A stretch of 64,000 bases of DNA, taken from Loripinus fragilis (Eukaryota; Mollusca; Bivalvia; Lucinida; Lucinidae). The stretch spans positions 744,001 to 808,000 of the forward strand of contig CAXHUL010000257.1 in the NCBI GenBank assembly GCA_964019695.1, read 5' to 3'. Both the position numbers and the translations under genes were made by a program. Position 1 is the stretch's first letter; each line of letters begins with the position of its first letter. The notes under the pieces are model-generated. The model was given only the letters and a program-made list of their open reading frames with translations, had not been told where the DNA came from and did not search any database. Of this stretch, positions 52,038 to 64,000 are shown piece by piece.

Positions 52038-53027
52038 CTAGGACAGTCTGGCTTTCTTCGGCTGACACATCCCTTCCAATCTCTCTGCCTGCGACTTTGC
52101 CATTGACGTCAGCTTTCCAGCGCGCCTCTGCTGGTTTAAATTGCGCATTCGCTGGTGCAGATACTTGTAAAAGTCTTGGACGCCGGGTGGAACGAACTGC
52201 GGCGTCCATATCTTATCAATAATTCCCCTCTGGATGCACTGCCTGGCCAGCGAAGATGGACTCATGCCCTTATTCTCGGGTCTGTTCATGATGTACTTTA
52301 CGTAGCCAATCTGTAACTCTGTCAGCTTTTCATTGGTCGTGGCTGGCGATCTAGCTGAGGTGTACTTGCTGACCTCTGTCCTCAGCTCAGCCGGTAGGTC
52401 TTCCAGCGTTTCCATCATGACTGGCCGTGTACCCTGGTCGCCAAAGATGCTAGAAAATGATGGCATCGGCTCTACGATCACCCTTGGGTTGTAGTCGCCC
52501 AACAAGTTTGCCGTCAAGGGAGTGCTAGTGGTCGAGTCGAAACTCACTGAATCCACCACCGATGTTCCAAACGTCGACTCCGGCCAAACAGTGGCACTGG
52601 CAGCACTGTTTGTGGGGGCTGTGTCAGGTGGGTTGGTAACGAACAACAACGTTTGTCCTGAGAAGACGGCGTTGCCACAGGTAACGAAGTTTTCAAACAG
52701 CTCCTTGCACTTGCAGGGTGTGTTTCTCTTTAGCCCCTCTATCTCCTCCTCTCTGGCGGCTAGTCTTCGCTCAAGATCGGCGAGCTGCCTGTTGATCGCC
52801 TCAATCTGCCCGTCCCTTTTGGCCAGCTTGTCCTCAAGTTCAGAAACCGTCTTCTCGCACTGCGTGCGCACGTCGCCCTGTATTCCCACAATGGCGGCTG
52901 TGACGAAATGTTCACACCCCGTGACCATAGTGGTAAGTGTCTCGATGGGGTCAGAGTCATCCTCCGCCAGGAGGATCTCCTCCTCAGCCTCCTTCCCTTG
53001 ACCAACGACTGGAGTTATTGGTTCCAT
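52038..53027 (-). CDS. Gene B: 329-aa coiled-coil protein, copy 2
   Basis: The frame is intact and identical to 28729-29718 except for R187P (CCG instead of CGG) in the linker between the Ser/Thr-rich stretch and the C-terminal domain. The start choice is the same, just after TTTATATTTCAG. The coiled coil and basic C-terminus are unaffected, so this copy can encode the same protein. Confidence 0.8.
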   Translation of the reverse strand: MEPITPVVGQGKEAEEEILLAEDDSDPIETLTTMVTGCEHFVTAAIVGIQGDVRTQCEKTVSELEDKLAKRDGQIEAINRQLADLERRLAAREEEIEGLKRNTPCKCKELFENFVTCGNAVFSGQTLLFVTNPPDTAPTNSAASATVWPESTFGTSVVDSVSFDSTTSTPLTANLLGDYNPRVIVEPMPSFSSIFGDQGTRPVMMETLEDLPAELRTEVSKYTSARSPATTNEKLTELQIGYVKYIMNRPENKGMSPSSLARQCIQRGIIDKIWTPQFVPPGVQDFYKYLHQRMRNLNQQRRAGKLTSMAKSQAERLEGMCQPKKARLS

Positions 53028-53459
53028 ATTGCCTGAAATATAAAGAAAAAGAATTACTATCAAAATCAAGGTGGACAGAACGTTAAGTGCTTATTTGCAT
53101 CGGGACAAGACTCCGATCAGTCTGGGCGTACGTCCAGTCTCATCAAAGTCTCGCCCTATGCATAATTAAGGAGCTAGGAAGGATTCTTCAGTATTAGATG
53201 GTACTGACAAGCTTGAATCAATTGGCTAGAGCCATAGGGGCAGAAGTCATTTCTGGGCATCCAATTGTCTAGCTGAGCCAATGATTTAAACAAGTCAGTG
53301 TCTTGTTGTTACAAGTTAGAACCGCCGTTTCTCAGTCATTCCGTCTGTTAGTGTGCAGATGAAACAGTGTTCGATTCAGTTAAGCTGAATAGCCTTTGTA
53401 TGCAAATAGCTGTTTCCTCAATGTGCAAGTAAATTATAGCTAACAAAGTAATGAAGGGG
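53028..53459 (-). promoter_or_regulatory. Upstream region of gene B, copy 2
   Basis: Second-unit equivalent of 29719-30150. The splice-acceptor-like site and both octamer motifs (53093-53100 and 53400-53407) are retained. Confidence 0.4.
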
Positions 53460-53639
53460 GCAAAGATCAGGAATCAATACAGCGAGTACCACACCTGACC
53501 ATGAGTTCCACATTGGAAAGTGACAAAAACACAATTAAACATCACAAACGAGAGCCAATAGGTCAGCCCTTCCCAGCAGGTGACCACAAGGCGGCAATGA
53601 ACAGACGCGAAAGCATGACAAACACAAGACAGAAATAAC
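53460..53639 (-). repeat. Dispersed family A copy (minus), unit 2
   Basis: Second-unit equivalent of 30151-30330. Confidence 0.8.
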
Positions 53640-53808
53640 ACAAATGATTCACGAAAGAAGTGCAAGTCACAATCGCTGCAGCTAATACTAAATGACACAA
53701 ATGCTCCTAACAAACACGTCTCACCTTCAATCATTACTGTACCACTGATTAGCGAATTGGTTTGGGGGTAAGGGTTTGGCGCATGGTAATATCTTTTCTC
53801 ATGTTGTG

Positions 53809-54499
53809 GCACAGTAAGGAGCCGTCAAACATGGATTAGCATGTGGTTGACATGGTAAAGCATGGCGAGCATAGTCATAAGCGTGGTGAAGCACGGTTTA
53901 GCATTTGGATGAGCATATTGTTTTGCGTGCTTTGGCATATGTTTTATCGTGGTTTAGCGGTGTTTATCACGGGGAAGAGGTTTGATGGCCATCGTATGGC
54001 TTAGATTAAGCTACGTTTGGCGTATGGCTTGTCATGATTCCGCATACAGCTAAGCATGTGGGTCTGCACGTTTAAGGATACGAGTATGCGGGTATAAGCG
54101 TGGTTAACACTAGGTTTAGCATACGACTTGGATGGTCTATTACGGATACGATCATAAGGGTTGTGACGTGTAAAGCATAGGGTTATGGGTGGCTAGCAGA
54201 TGGTTGAGCATATGGTTCAGCACTGGTGGCACAGTTTACCACGCGGTTAAGCAATTTCGGTTAGCGTTGCTAACACCCTGTCGTTTAGCGCTGTTAAGCA
54301 TTATGTTGCGGGGGGTTTATCTTTGGGTTAGCCAATAATGTGGTTAAGCATTGTATCGACTAAGGGTAAGGGTGGTTATCGAATGGTTAATCATATGGTT
54401 CAGATCGCTCAATCATATGGTTTGCCAAGGTTGAACCAATAGATTTGCACGTGGTTTAGGTTTAGCGTGGTTAAGCCTATGAGGCAACTTAGGTAATAC
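53809..54499 (+). repeat. Degenerate AGCAT-type array II, unit 2
   Basis: Second-unit equivalent of 30500-31190. One G/C difference lies in a G run near 54310. Confidence 0.78.
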
Positions 54500-54503
54500 A
54501 GCT

Positions 54504-54584
54504 TTCTGGAGCTGATCGTGCATTCTTCCTCGCGGTGCCATGAGTTGTTCTCTGGCATTGTGAGTGTTGCATTTCCTGGTCATA
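54504..54584 (+). repeat. Dispersed family B copy 2, unit 2
   Basis: Second-unit equivalent of 31195-31275. Confidence 0.65.
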
Positions 54585-55088
54585 CTCACTTACTCACGTG
54601 TCCATCAATTCAAAACTCTAGTGGGCAACAAGCCAGTAAACGGTGTTTGCGACCAATCATGCTTCACGCAAGCGTCGTGTCGTCGACGCGCTGCAACCCT
54701 CTAGTGGTGGCAGACAAAAGTCTGACGTACTGGAGTCAGGAATGAAACTTGTAACTCTGTGTGTTGATATGAGCGCTGCTGTATCCGCCACCAAAATGCA
54801 CAGCATTTTTTCCTGTTCAAGCAATGCAGTCTTTGTGGCAATTTCACCTCAAGGAGAGCAGACAATAATTCTATCGTTCATCTTTAGGTAACGATTAATA
54901 CTTTTGTGTGATCACTCTGCCCACACGTACATGGCAGCAAATTAGGCACAGCACTTGCAGTAAATTGACATACTAAAGGAAAGGAAATATAACCATTTCT
55001 TACCTCGTTCAAGAGCGTTAGAAAAACAATCCTTTTTCACAAATAAACAGATGCGACACTGACGATATCGACTGTTGAGAAAGTAAAT
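54585..55088. other. Stretch without recognisable features, unit 2
   Basis: Second-unit equivalent of 31276-31779; nothing supported. Confidence 0.45.
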
Positions 55089-57519
55089 GGTTTGGGCTCA
55101 GCATATGGTTTAGCATATGGGTTATGGTTAAGCGAATGGGTTTTTATGTTTTAGCATGGTTAAGCATATGGTTTAGCATGCAGTTTAGCATGGTTTAGCA
55201 TCTATCAGCTTATGCATACGGTTAGGGTCCAGGGTGGATTAGCCTGATTTAGCATACAGTTCTCACTGGAAAATGCATGGTTATGCAGGGTTTGGCATAT
55301 GGTTTAGCATGTGGTTGAAGCAAAGTTTGGCAATATGGTTATTAAGCATATGGTTTAGCATATGGATTATGGCTTAGCAAATGGTGTTTTATGTTTTAGC
55401 ATGGTTAAATATATGGAAGAGCACGTAGTTCAGCATGGTTAAGCCCTTCGCAGCCTAAACATATGCATGGTTAAGGGTGGATTAGCCTGGTTTAGCATAC
55501 GGTTCCCACTAAAAATGCATGGTTATGCATGGCTTGGCGTAGGGTTTAGCATGTGGTTGAGACACAGCTTGGCAAAATGGTTAAGCTTATGGTTAAGCAT
55601 ATGGATTATGGTTAAAGCAAATGGTTTTTTATGTGTTAGCTTGTTTAATGCAATGGTTAAGGGTGGATTAGCCTGGTTTAGCATACGGTTCCCACTAAAA
55701 AAGCATGGTTTTGCATGGCTTGGCGTAGGGTTTAGCATGTGGTTGAGACACAGCTTGGCAAAATGGTTAAGCTTATGGTTAAGCATATGGATTATGGTTA
55801 AAGCAAATGGTTTTTTATGTGTTAGCTTGTTTAATGCAATGGTTAAGGGTGGATTAGCCTGGTTTAGCATACGCTTCTCACTAAAAATGCATGGTTATGC
55901 ATGGTTGGGCGTATGGTTTAGCATTTGGTTTATACATAGCTAGCTTATGGGTTAAGCTAATGGTTAAGCATATGGAATATGGTCTAGCAAATGGGGTTTT
56001 ATGCTTTAGCACGATTAAATATGTGAATAAGCCTATACATACGCATGGTTAAGAGGGGGTCAGCCTGGTTTAGCATACGGTTCTCACTAAAAATGCATGG
56101 TTACGCACGGCTTGGCGTAGGGTTTAGCATGTGGTTGAGACATAGCTTAGCCAAATGGTTAAGCTTATGGTTAAGCATATGGATTATGGTTTAAGCAAAT
56201 GGGTTTTGATGTTTTAGCCCGGTTAATGCAATGGTTAAGGGTGGATTAGCCTGGTTTAGCATACGCTTCTCACTAAAAATGCATGGTTATGCATGGTTGG
56301 GCGTATGGTTTAGCATTTGGTTTAAACATAGCTAGCTTATGGTTAAGCATATGGAATATGGTTTAGCAAATTTGGTTTTATGCTTTGGCACGATTAAATA
56401 TATGAATAAGCCTATACATACGCATGGTTAAGGGTGGTTCAGCCTGGTTTAGCATACGATTCTAACTAAAAAACTGCATAGTTATGCACGGTTGGGAGTA
56501 TGACTTAGCATGTGGTTTATCTAAAGTTAGCAAAATGGTTAAGCTTGTGGCTGAGCATATGGATTAGGGTTTAAGCAAATGGGTTTCCATGTGTTAGCAC
56601 GTGTAATGAAATGGTTAAGGGTGGATTAGCCTTGTTTAGCATACGGTCCTCACTAAAACGCATGGTTATGCATGGTTGGACATACGGTTTAGCATTTGGT
56701 ATATTCTTAGTTCAGCAACATGGCTAAGCTTATGGTTCAGCATATGGAATATGGTTTAGCAAATGGGGTTTTATGTTTAGGCACGGTTAAACATATGGAT
56801 CAGCCTATACATATTCATGGTAAAGGGTAGGTTAGCCTGGTTTTGCATACGGTTCTAACTAAAAAAAACTGCCGAGTTATGCATGGTTGGGAGTATGACT
56901 TAGCATGTGGTTTATCTATAGTTTAGCAAAGTGGTTCCCCTTATGGTTTAGCAGTTGGTTGATGGTTTAGCAAAAGGGGTTTTCATGTTTTAGCACGACT
57001 TCTATTTGGATGAGCATGTAGTTCAGCATGATTTAGCATGTCTGAGCCAAAACATACGCATGGTTTAGGCTGGATTAGCCTGGTTTAGCATACGGTTCTC
57101 ACTAAAACTGCATGGTTATGCACGGCTGGGCGTATGTTTTAGCATTTGGTTTATACATAGGTTAGCAAAAAGGAAAAGCTTATGGCTTAGCAATAGGGTT
57201 AAGTAAATGGGTGTTCATGTTTGAGCACGGCTAAATATACAAGCGCATGGTTAAGCGTTGCTTATCCATATGTTAGCAATATGGTTAAGCATATGGCTAT
57301 GCTTAAGATACTGGTTCAGCAAATGTGTTTTCATGTTTTAGCACTGTTAACATATTGTTTAGCATGTAGGCCAGCATGATTAAACATGTCTCAGCCTATA
57401 GATACGCATGGCTAAGCATGGATTAGCGTGACTTAGCGTATGATTCTCACTAAATAAGCATGCTTATGCATGGATGGGCATATGGTTTTGCACATTGTTA
57501 ATGCAAAGTTTAGTAATAT
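55089..57519 (+). repeat. ~186-220-bp tandem array of AGCAT-type sequence, unit 2
   Basis: Second-unit equivalent of 31780-34210, with the same number of marker blocks and the same nearly identical 186-bp pair (55467 and 55653). The array did not change length between the unit copies. Confidence 0.88.
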
Positions 57520-58439
57520 GGGTTACCACATTGGGTTGCCTGCGGCTCAGCATGGATAAGCATGGTTCAGCGTACGATTAAGCGTCATTTATCACGAGGG
57601 CATGTGTTGTTAGCTTGATCAGTCATAAGGCTGAGCATAAGCGTGGTTTAGAAAAGCGTGGTAATCAAATATTAGCATGGTACACCATATGGTTGAGCAT
57701 GTGGTTCAGCATGATTTAGCGATGTTCTAGCATGCGCATACGCACGTTTTAGTATGGGTTTGCAAGTTTTAGACTGGGGGTCATCAAGCATAGTTGCGCA
57801 CGGTTTAGCATATGCATCCGTCGTCTGCTTTAGGGCTAAGGGTTAGCGACCATATGCAAAAGCGCTGTTATGCGTGGATTAGCATGGTTGTGCATACGAT
57901 TTATAAACAGATAAGCTTTGTTTGACATGGCTGTGTATGTGGTCTACCGTGTGCTAACTGTGCTTAAACATAGATTAGCATATGGAAAGGCGTATCGCTT
58001 GGGGAGTGTTTTCTTTGTTTAGCATATGATACAGCATGGTTTAGCATAAATGTTGTTTGTTATGTTTTATGAGGTCGGTACCTACCCTCGAGTAGCTCTC
58101 TCACTGACCTCTTGGCTCTCTTGTACGTAATGTTTTCTGGTGTGATTGTCACTTTCCCATAAAGTGTCCTGGCTTAGGTTTGGTACGTGATTGCCTCGCT
58201 TCCTGATCTTTGCATTTTTCTTAGGGCTTGGCGTGTGTTTGAGCATGAATTAACATGTACCAGCATGGTTTAGCATAAGGTTCAGCGTGGTTCAGCATAA
58301 GTTTTGTCGTATTTCAGCATTGTTAATCATATGCGGTATGGCATTGTTAAGCATGTATTAGCATGGTTTAGCTTATGGTTTAGCGTCGTTACGCATAATA
58401 TGATTTGTCACGTTTTCAGCATACCCAAGCATGGTTAAG
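57520..58439 (+). repeat. Degenerate AGCAT-type array III with family A, unit 2
   Basis: Second-unit equivalent of 34211-35130; family A lies at 58079-58219. One T/G difference was seen (CCTGGCTTAGG here). Confidence 0.75.
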
Positions 58440-58443
58440 CTGG

Positions 58444-58571
58444 TTGCTTTGCTTTTATTGTCTCTCCGAAGTTTTGTTACAGCTTATGTTCTGCGGCTTT
58501 TCCTCATGGTGCCGTAGGTTGGTCCGCTGCGTGTGATCATGGAATTTCCTGATCATACTCACCATTTTTCT
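58444..58571 (+). repeat. Dispersed family B copy 3, unit 2
   Basis: Second-unit equivalent of 35135-35262. Confidence 0.78.
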
Positions 58572-58578
58572 ATGACGG

Positions 58579-59317
58579 TTCTAACTTAAAGACAGACCTA
58601 TGCGTAGATGAGAGGGTTAGGGCCTGATGTTGTGCTTTTGGCGGTCAGGCCCACTACTGTTGGATTTCTATTGCAGCATCTATGTGACTCGATCCACATC
58701 AGAATTAAGGGTGATGCTGGTACAGTTAAAATTGCCCAAGCCCTCCAGTCATGTCTTTTACGGGCCATTCCAGTTTGGTGCATTCTTTCGCGGACTCATT
58801 TTATTATCAATGTTTCACCCGTGTCTTTGTTGTGCTGTCTTGTCTGTTCCTCGTGTGGCCTTTTGTTATTTATGCTCAAGTTCCTCCTTGCTATGCCGAA
58901 GTGTCTGTTCCTTACAGCCTTGTTTAATGTACTTTCCATTGTCTGTGAGAGCACCGCGTTTGCCTTTGTTTTGTTATGCATTACTGTGTGTACATTCTAG
59001 TTGTGCACTTCTAGTATTAAAGAGGGAAAGAAAGCTGGTCGCTTGATACTGTTGTCTTACAGATGTATTGCTACAATATACTGTTCTGTGGCTCTTCCTC
59101 ATGGTGCCGTGGGTTGGACTGCAGTGTGTAATTGTGGTATTTCCTGATCATACTGGCGCACTTTTTGCGGCCAGCCTGCTGAGAAAAAGATAACGTCTTG
59201 GCTCTCTCGTGTGTGCGCAATGTTTTTCGCTTTCGTCTTCTGTATTTACGTCACTTTCTCATATGGTGTTCCCGTTCAGGTGTGTTACTTGATTGTATCG
59301 ATTCTTGATCTGTGCGC
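58579..59317 (+). repeat. Dispersed family A split copy with nested family B, unit 2
   Basis: Second-unit equivalent of 35270-36008; the nested family B copy lies at 59031-59159. Confidence 0.72.
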
Positions 59318-61009
59318 AACAGTTCCAATATGGTATCGTGTCTCTGTGCATAAGCAGGACAACTCTTATGAGCATGTGCGTCATGTTCCAGTTTGTGGCT
59401 GTGTGAACAGACCGTCTCGACATGACCATAGCAGTTGACTGAGACGTAAACAATCCAAACAAACAGACACAGAAGGAAGTGTGACCAATTGCAGACCAAG
59501 TTATTGGCTCTGATTGCTGGCACTGACCACCAAACGTCTCAGCACCAGGAACACTTTTGCTATGCCCCTACAGCTGGATGGACTTGGATTGAGGTCAGGC
59601 TAGCTGGGGCAGAGAGCTGGTAACACGGGTATGTGCGAATAGCAGCATTTTAGAGAAAGCAATTAAGGCATGCATGATGATTAGGAACTGTACCGTTCTT
59701 CAGAATGCTCTGCAATCTATCCAAATGCCTTCTTGACGCTTGAAGTGTGGTAGATTATACAGCTCAACTTAAGATAAGTGAGAACTGAAGCGAAGTTTCA
59801 GTTGCAGCGTCTGCTTGATGACTCGCGCAATTAGCCGTTTCTATGACAACAGTGCGACTACTGACACCGCTGTCGTGTCGAAGGTGCTACACCCCTCTAG
59901 CATTAGCATACGGTTTACTGGTTGGAAGTACCCTTGTCTAAGGGTGAAACTAGCGAAGTCATGCGAAAGAAGCAAGCGAGTATAATCAGAAAATACCACA
60001 ATCACACCTTGCAGGCCAGCCCACGGCACTGTATGGGCGAAATCCTACTATAATGATAATAGCATCATTGAATGTGAGTGTGGGGAAAGTCTTTACGGTG
60101 ACAACGGAGGGCAAACACAAGAGTCATGGCAGAAGAAAGCAAGTAAGTATGATCAGGAAATACCACAATCACAGACAACAGATCAACCTATGGCACTGTT
60201 TATGATACTCTAAGTCAAATATGGACTCGAATAGCAACAAAAAAACGCAAAGCGCTCAACGAGCTGGATTTCGCATCTTGGCATTAAAACCAGCGATACC
60301 CCTGTTTTGCGTTTGTCTTCTTGCAATTTGTTTAGAATAAGCGAGCGTTTAGCGTAGTTCTTACTCGTGATGTTAGGGCCCATCGTCTTTCAAATGTATG
60401 TGCAAAGGGAGCTGGCAAAAGGTACTGGTTTTCTCTTAAAATAAAGGAATGGAGAGCAAGGCATGTGGAGTCTTAGGACGCTCGGCTGCTTCAAGGCGTC
60501 TCTAATGAGCTCGAAAAACAAAACTGCCTCGAACGCCTTTGAAAGTCAAGATATGACAGGGCCAATAGATCTAAAGTATTTAAATCGTCCACTCTTGCTA
60601 AGTGGGGCAAAACTGCAGTTAATGCGGTAGACACTTGGATTATTGTATCGTTGTACTTGCTTGGATTTCGCAGAAAGGGGATGTTTAGCGTGCATCCTGT
60701 TTACGATTCAGGAACAAATCCACCCATAAATGGTCAAATTATTTTGCCAGTATACAATCAAGAGAAACACTGCAGCGGAAAAGCGCAGTCATCGCAAATT
60801 AGTTGCATTCAATAAGTGCTCTATATAAGTCCTTGATTGCTATCAAAATGTACCAAATCGTGTTGAATACAACTGAGCGAATGCACAGAAGGTTTTTGTG
60901 TATTTCTGTATATCGTTTACGGACTTGCACGTCACCTGGTATAAGCTGGCGTCCCTTCTAATGTGGAGATGTTAACAGTAAATATAAGCCATTTATAATT
61001 CCCTACCAG
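59318..61009. other. Mostly featureless stretch, unit 2
   Basis: Second-unit equivalent of 36009-37700. Two minus-strand family B copies lie at 59954-60034 and 60124-60204. One T/C difference near 59325 changes no supported feature. Confidence 0.5.
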
Positions 61010-61253
61010 CTCAGTTAGTCATAAGTTTGGCCGTGTCCGAACAGAGCAGCTGGTTGTGATGACTTGCTTGGGCAACGAATCCATATGATTCTCTTCTAAG
61101 AAATGTGAACTCTTTCGAAAGTGCGCATTCACGTGGTCAAACAAATGTGTCGATGGACTATGAAACAAACATTTTTGTACCAAAAGCATGAATGTATTAC
61201 ATATGACACATTGCAAAAAGCATATAACTATCTTAAAAAGTATCTCCTTCAAA

Positions 61254-61673
61254 TCACTCGACCAATGCAGCCAGGCGCTTCTGTATTTCGTCTATCGCAG
61301 CAAGCAGATCAGTGCAGGTGTGCAGGTATTCATGTACTTTGTTAGTCTCTGATGACAATGTCTCTATTTCTGCAATCTTCTCAAACAATATTGCCTTCAT
61401 GGTACAGTGTGATGAGCACCCATCATCAAACGCATCAGCTTGTTCATCGTCTGACGCCATCGTGGGAGCAACGTTTGCCTCTCCCAACTGTTCTAGGGGC
61501 AATGGAGACAAGTGTCCCTTAAGAAAGACAAGCTCCATTTCGTCACTTATGTCCATCACATTACACAAAATTCCGTCCAAAATAGTTGCGCAGAAAGCGT
61601 AGGAATCCATTGCGACATGCAAGGGCATTAATTTCTTGAATAAATGATCTTGTGTGGCAAGAATAACTTCCAT
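61254..61673 (-). CDS. Gene C: 139-aa hypothetical protein, copy 2
   Basis: It is identical at protein level to 37945-38364. Because the units are so similar overall, identity here reflects recent duplication and is not evidence of selection. Confidence 0.5.
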   Translation of the reverse strand: MEVILATQDHLFKKLMPLHVAMDSYAFCATILDGILCNVMDISDEMELVFLKGHLSPLPLEQLGEANVAPTMASDDEQADAFDDGCSSHCTMKAILFEKIAEIETLSSETNKVHEYLHTCTDLLAAIDEIQKRLAALVE

Positions 61674-61738
61674 AGGAAATCATCCAGTTAACTTCTATAT
61701 TCACCCTTACACCTAAGCTCTGTAAAGGTGTCCAACGT

Positions 61739-64000
61739 GAGGATTATGGTTATGGTTAATGGAGGTTTAGGGTTAGTTAGTATCAAGTACAGTTGTGGTT
61801 TTGCCAGGCGATAAGTATGAGAAGGGAGTAACCAAGGAGAAGCTGGGCTTATGGCTAGTGGGCTTAATTTTAGACTGAGTAAGAGGCGTTTTAGAGCTTG
61901 GTTAAGGTTAGTGTCAGTTTTTAAGGTTATGTTACGGTTAGGGTTCAGGTTAGGATCAGCTAAGGGGTAGGTTAGGTTCAGTGGGATAAAATATATGGGC
62001 TAGAGGCATAGTGTTAGGGGTAGATTAGGATTAGGTTCAGCTTAGGGTAAGGGTTCGAGTTAGGGTTTGGGTAATGTAAGGATAGGAATAGTGTGGCTAG
62101 TTAAGCGCAAGATAAGATGAACTTTTGAGTTAGATTAAGGTATAGTTAAGGTTAGGGTTCCGGCTAGGGTAAGGTTAGGTTAGGTTAGGTAAGGGTTAGT
62201 GTGGTTAGTTTAGCCTTGGTTTGGAGGTAGTTTTGAGCTGCATTAGGGTTAGGGTCAGTTTAGGGTAAGGTTAGGATTTAGGTAAGGATCTGATTAGGAT
62301 AGGGTCAGTGGGGATAGGGTAAGAGGTGAGTTAGAGGTATCTTGGAGTAAGATTAAGGTTTTGATTAGCTTATGGTTATGTTAGGGTTGTGTTTAGTTTA
62401 GGATCAGTTAAGGGTTAGTTTAGGTTTAGTGGATTTAGGGTTAGGTTAGGGTTATGGATTGGGTAAGGATCTGTTTAGGGCTAGATTAGGGCTAGTAGTA
62501 TAAGTTGGGGATAGATCAGGGATGTTTTAGAGTAAGATTTGGGGTTAATGTCAGGCTAGGGTTATGGGGTATTTTGGAGTTAGATTATGGTTTGGGTTAG
62601 TGTAGGGTTAGGTTAAGCTAAGGGTTTAGGTTCAGGTCAGGTTAGGGTTAGGTTAGGTTTTTGTGGGTTTAGGGTTAGGCTAGGTTTATGGATTAGGTAA
62701 GGATCTGTTTAGGGTAAGGTTTGGGTTGGTGTAGTTAGTTTGGGGGTTAGGTCAGGGATACTTTAGAGTATGATTATGGTTAGGGCTAGGTTGGGGTTAG
62801 TGGTGTAAGAGTTGGGTTAGAGGTATTTTGTAGTCAGATTAAGGTTCGGGTTAGCCTAGGGCTAGGCTAGGGTACGACTTTAGGTTAGGATTAGTTTAAG
62901 GTTAGGTTAGGTCTTGTTTGGTTTAGAGTTAGGTTGTGGGTTGTGGATTAGGCTAGGATCTGTTTAGGGTTAGGTTGAGGTTAGTGGGTATAGGGTCAGG
63001 GCTGGCGTTAGAGGTATTTTAGAGTCAGATTAAGGTTTTGGTTAGGTTAGGGTAAGGTTATGGTAAGGGTTTAGGTAGGGTCGGTTTAAGGTTTAGGGTT
63101 AGGTTTTGGTGGGTTTATGGTTAGGTCAGGATTATAGACTAGGTACGGATCTGTTTGGGGTTAGGTTAGGGTTAGTAGTATTAGTTTGGGGATAGGTCAG
63201 GGATGTTTTAGAGAAAGATTAGGGTAGGGCCAGGTTGGGGTTAGTTGTGTTAGGGGTCTTTTGGAGTTAGTTTCATGTTTGGGTTAGTTTAGGGTTAGGT
63301 TCAGCTTAGCGTTTAGGTTCAGGTCAGGCTGGGGTTAGGTTAGGTTTTGGTGGGTTTAGGGTTATGCTAGGGTTATGGATTAGGTAAGGATCTGTTTAGG
63401 GTAAGGTTAGGGTTATGCTAGGGTTATGGATTAGGTTAGGATCTGTTAAGGGTAAGGTTAGGGTTAGTGTAGTTAGTTTGGGGGTTAGGTCAGGGAAATT
63501 TTAGAGTAAGATTAAGGTTAGGGTTAGGTTGGGGTTAATTGGGTTAGGGTTGGGTTAGAGGTATTTTGTAGTCAGAATAAGGTTCGGGTTAGTTTTGGGC
63601 TAGGCTAGGGTAAGGGTTTAGGTTAGGATTAGTTTAAGGTTAGGTTAGGTTTTGGTGGGTTTAGAGTTAGGGGTCAGGGTTGTAGATCAAGCTAGGATCT
63701 GCTTAGGGTTAGGTTGAGGTTAGTGGGTATAGGGTCACTGGTCAGGGTTGTGTTAGAGGTATTTTGGAATTGGTTCCTACTAAAAGACCTATCTTTTGAT
63801 GAGATGGTAGGGGACTGATGCTTTGGCTGTTTGTCGGGCCCACCGGAGTTTACCTGTTGGATTTCTTTTGCTCCGGTATTCAGTTTTATATAGTGTTGAG
63901 TCCTTATCTTTGCTTTAACTCCTTGCTACATCTTGATTTATATGTTTTAGGAGATGATGCATTGATAAGTTAGGGGTCTTTCATGCAAACCAAATGTCTA
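61739..64000 (+). repeat. Degenerate TTAGGG terminus of unit 2 (partial)
   Basis: Second-unit equivalent of the start of 38430-43177. A few substitutions are visible (for example GTTATGGTAAGG for GTTATTATAAGG). The family A element begins near 63764 and is cut by the window end. Confidence 0.9.

Larger units (their letters stand above)
43277..64000 (+). repeat. 23.3-kb telomere-bounded unit, copy 2 (partial)
   Basis: This is the same sequence as 19993-40691, in the same orientation. The offset grows from 23284 to 23302 after the GAT tract, drops to 23301 at a poly-T, and reaches 23309 after the GA tract. By eye I counted roughly 15-20 substitutions over 20.7 kb. The window ends inside family A, within the degenerate TTAGGG terminus. 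Confidence 0.96.

Overview
The window is eukaryotic, almost certainly metazoan, and subtelomeric. The evidence is long perfect TTAGGG tracts, several kilobases of degenerate telomere-like repeat, a satellite array, tRNA-derived SINEs, splice signals and large microsatellites. There are no bacterial operons, rRNA genes or canonical tRNA genes. The taxon cannot be fixed from sequence alone; a marine invertebrate is a guess based on the SINE tail style and repeat content. Every telomeric tract has its G-rich strand on + running left to right, so if the chromosome end is colinear it lies to the right.

Layout. (1) 1-17419: about 21.3 head-to-tail copies of an 818-bp satellite with a higher-order pattern that shortens from 5 to 4 to 3 to 3 monomers toward the right. 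(2) 17420-19992: the satellite is cut abruptly by a TTAGGG tract. Three copies of a ~945-bp subtelomeric block follow (the third truncated), interleaved with two more TTAGGG tracts. (3) 19993-43276: a 23.28-kb unit that starts directly after TTAGGG and ends in 4.8 kb of degenerate, then perfect, TTAGGG. (4) 43277-64000: a second tandem copy of that unit, about 99.9% identical by eye and running off the window. Telomere-bounded tandem units with genes inside recall the yeast Y' element architecture.

Each unit holds three plausible protein genes. Gene A (+) encodes 924 aa. It has a promoter next to the telomeric tract, a 5' UTR intron built of degenerate telomere-like repeat in inverted orientation, a short uORF, and a C-terminal Myb/SANT-like segment. 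Gene B (-) encodes 329 aa with an acidic N-terminus, a coiled coil and a basic C-terminus; its putative 3' UTR carries three covarying hairpins. Gene C (-) encodes 139 aa and is weakly supported. I do not recognise any of the three families. The second copy of gene A has one nonsense change that removes the Myb-like tail.

The rest of the unit is repeats: degenerate AGCATATGGTT-type arrays including a ~186-220-bp tandem array, two dispersed families (A, up to ~540 bp; B, ~80-130 bp), SINEs and microsatellites. No reverse transcriptase, transposase, helicase or recombinase domain could be recognised.
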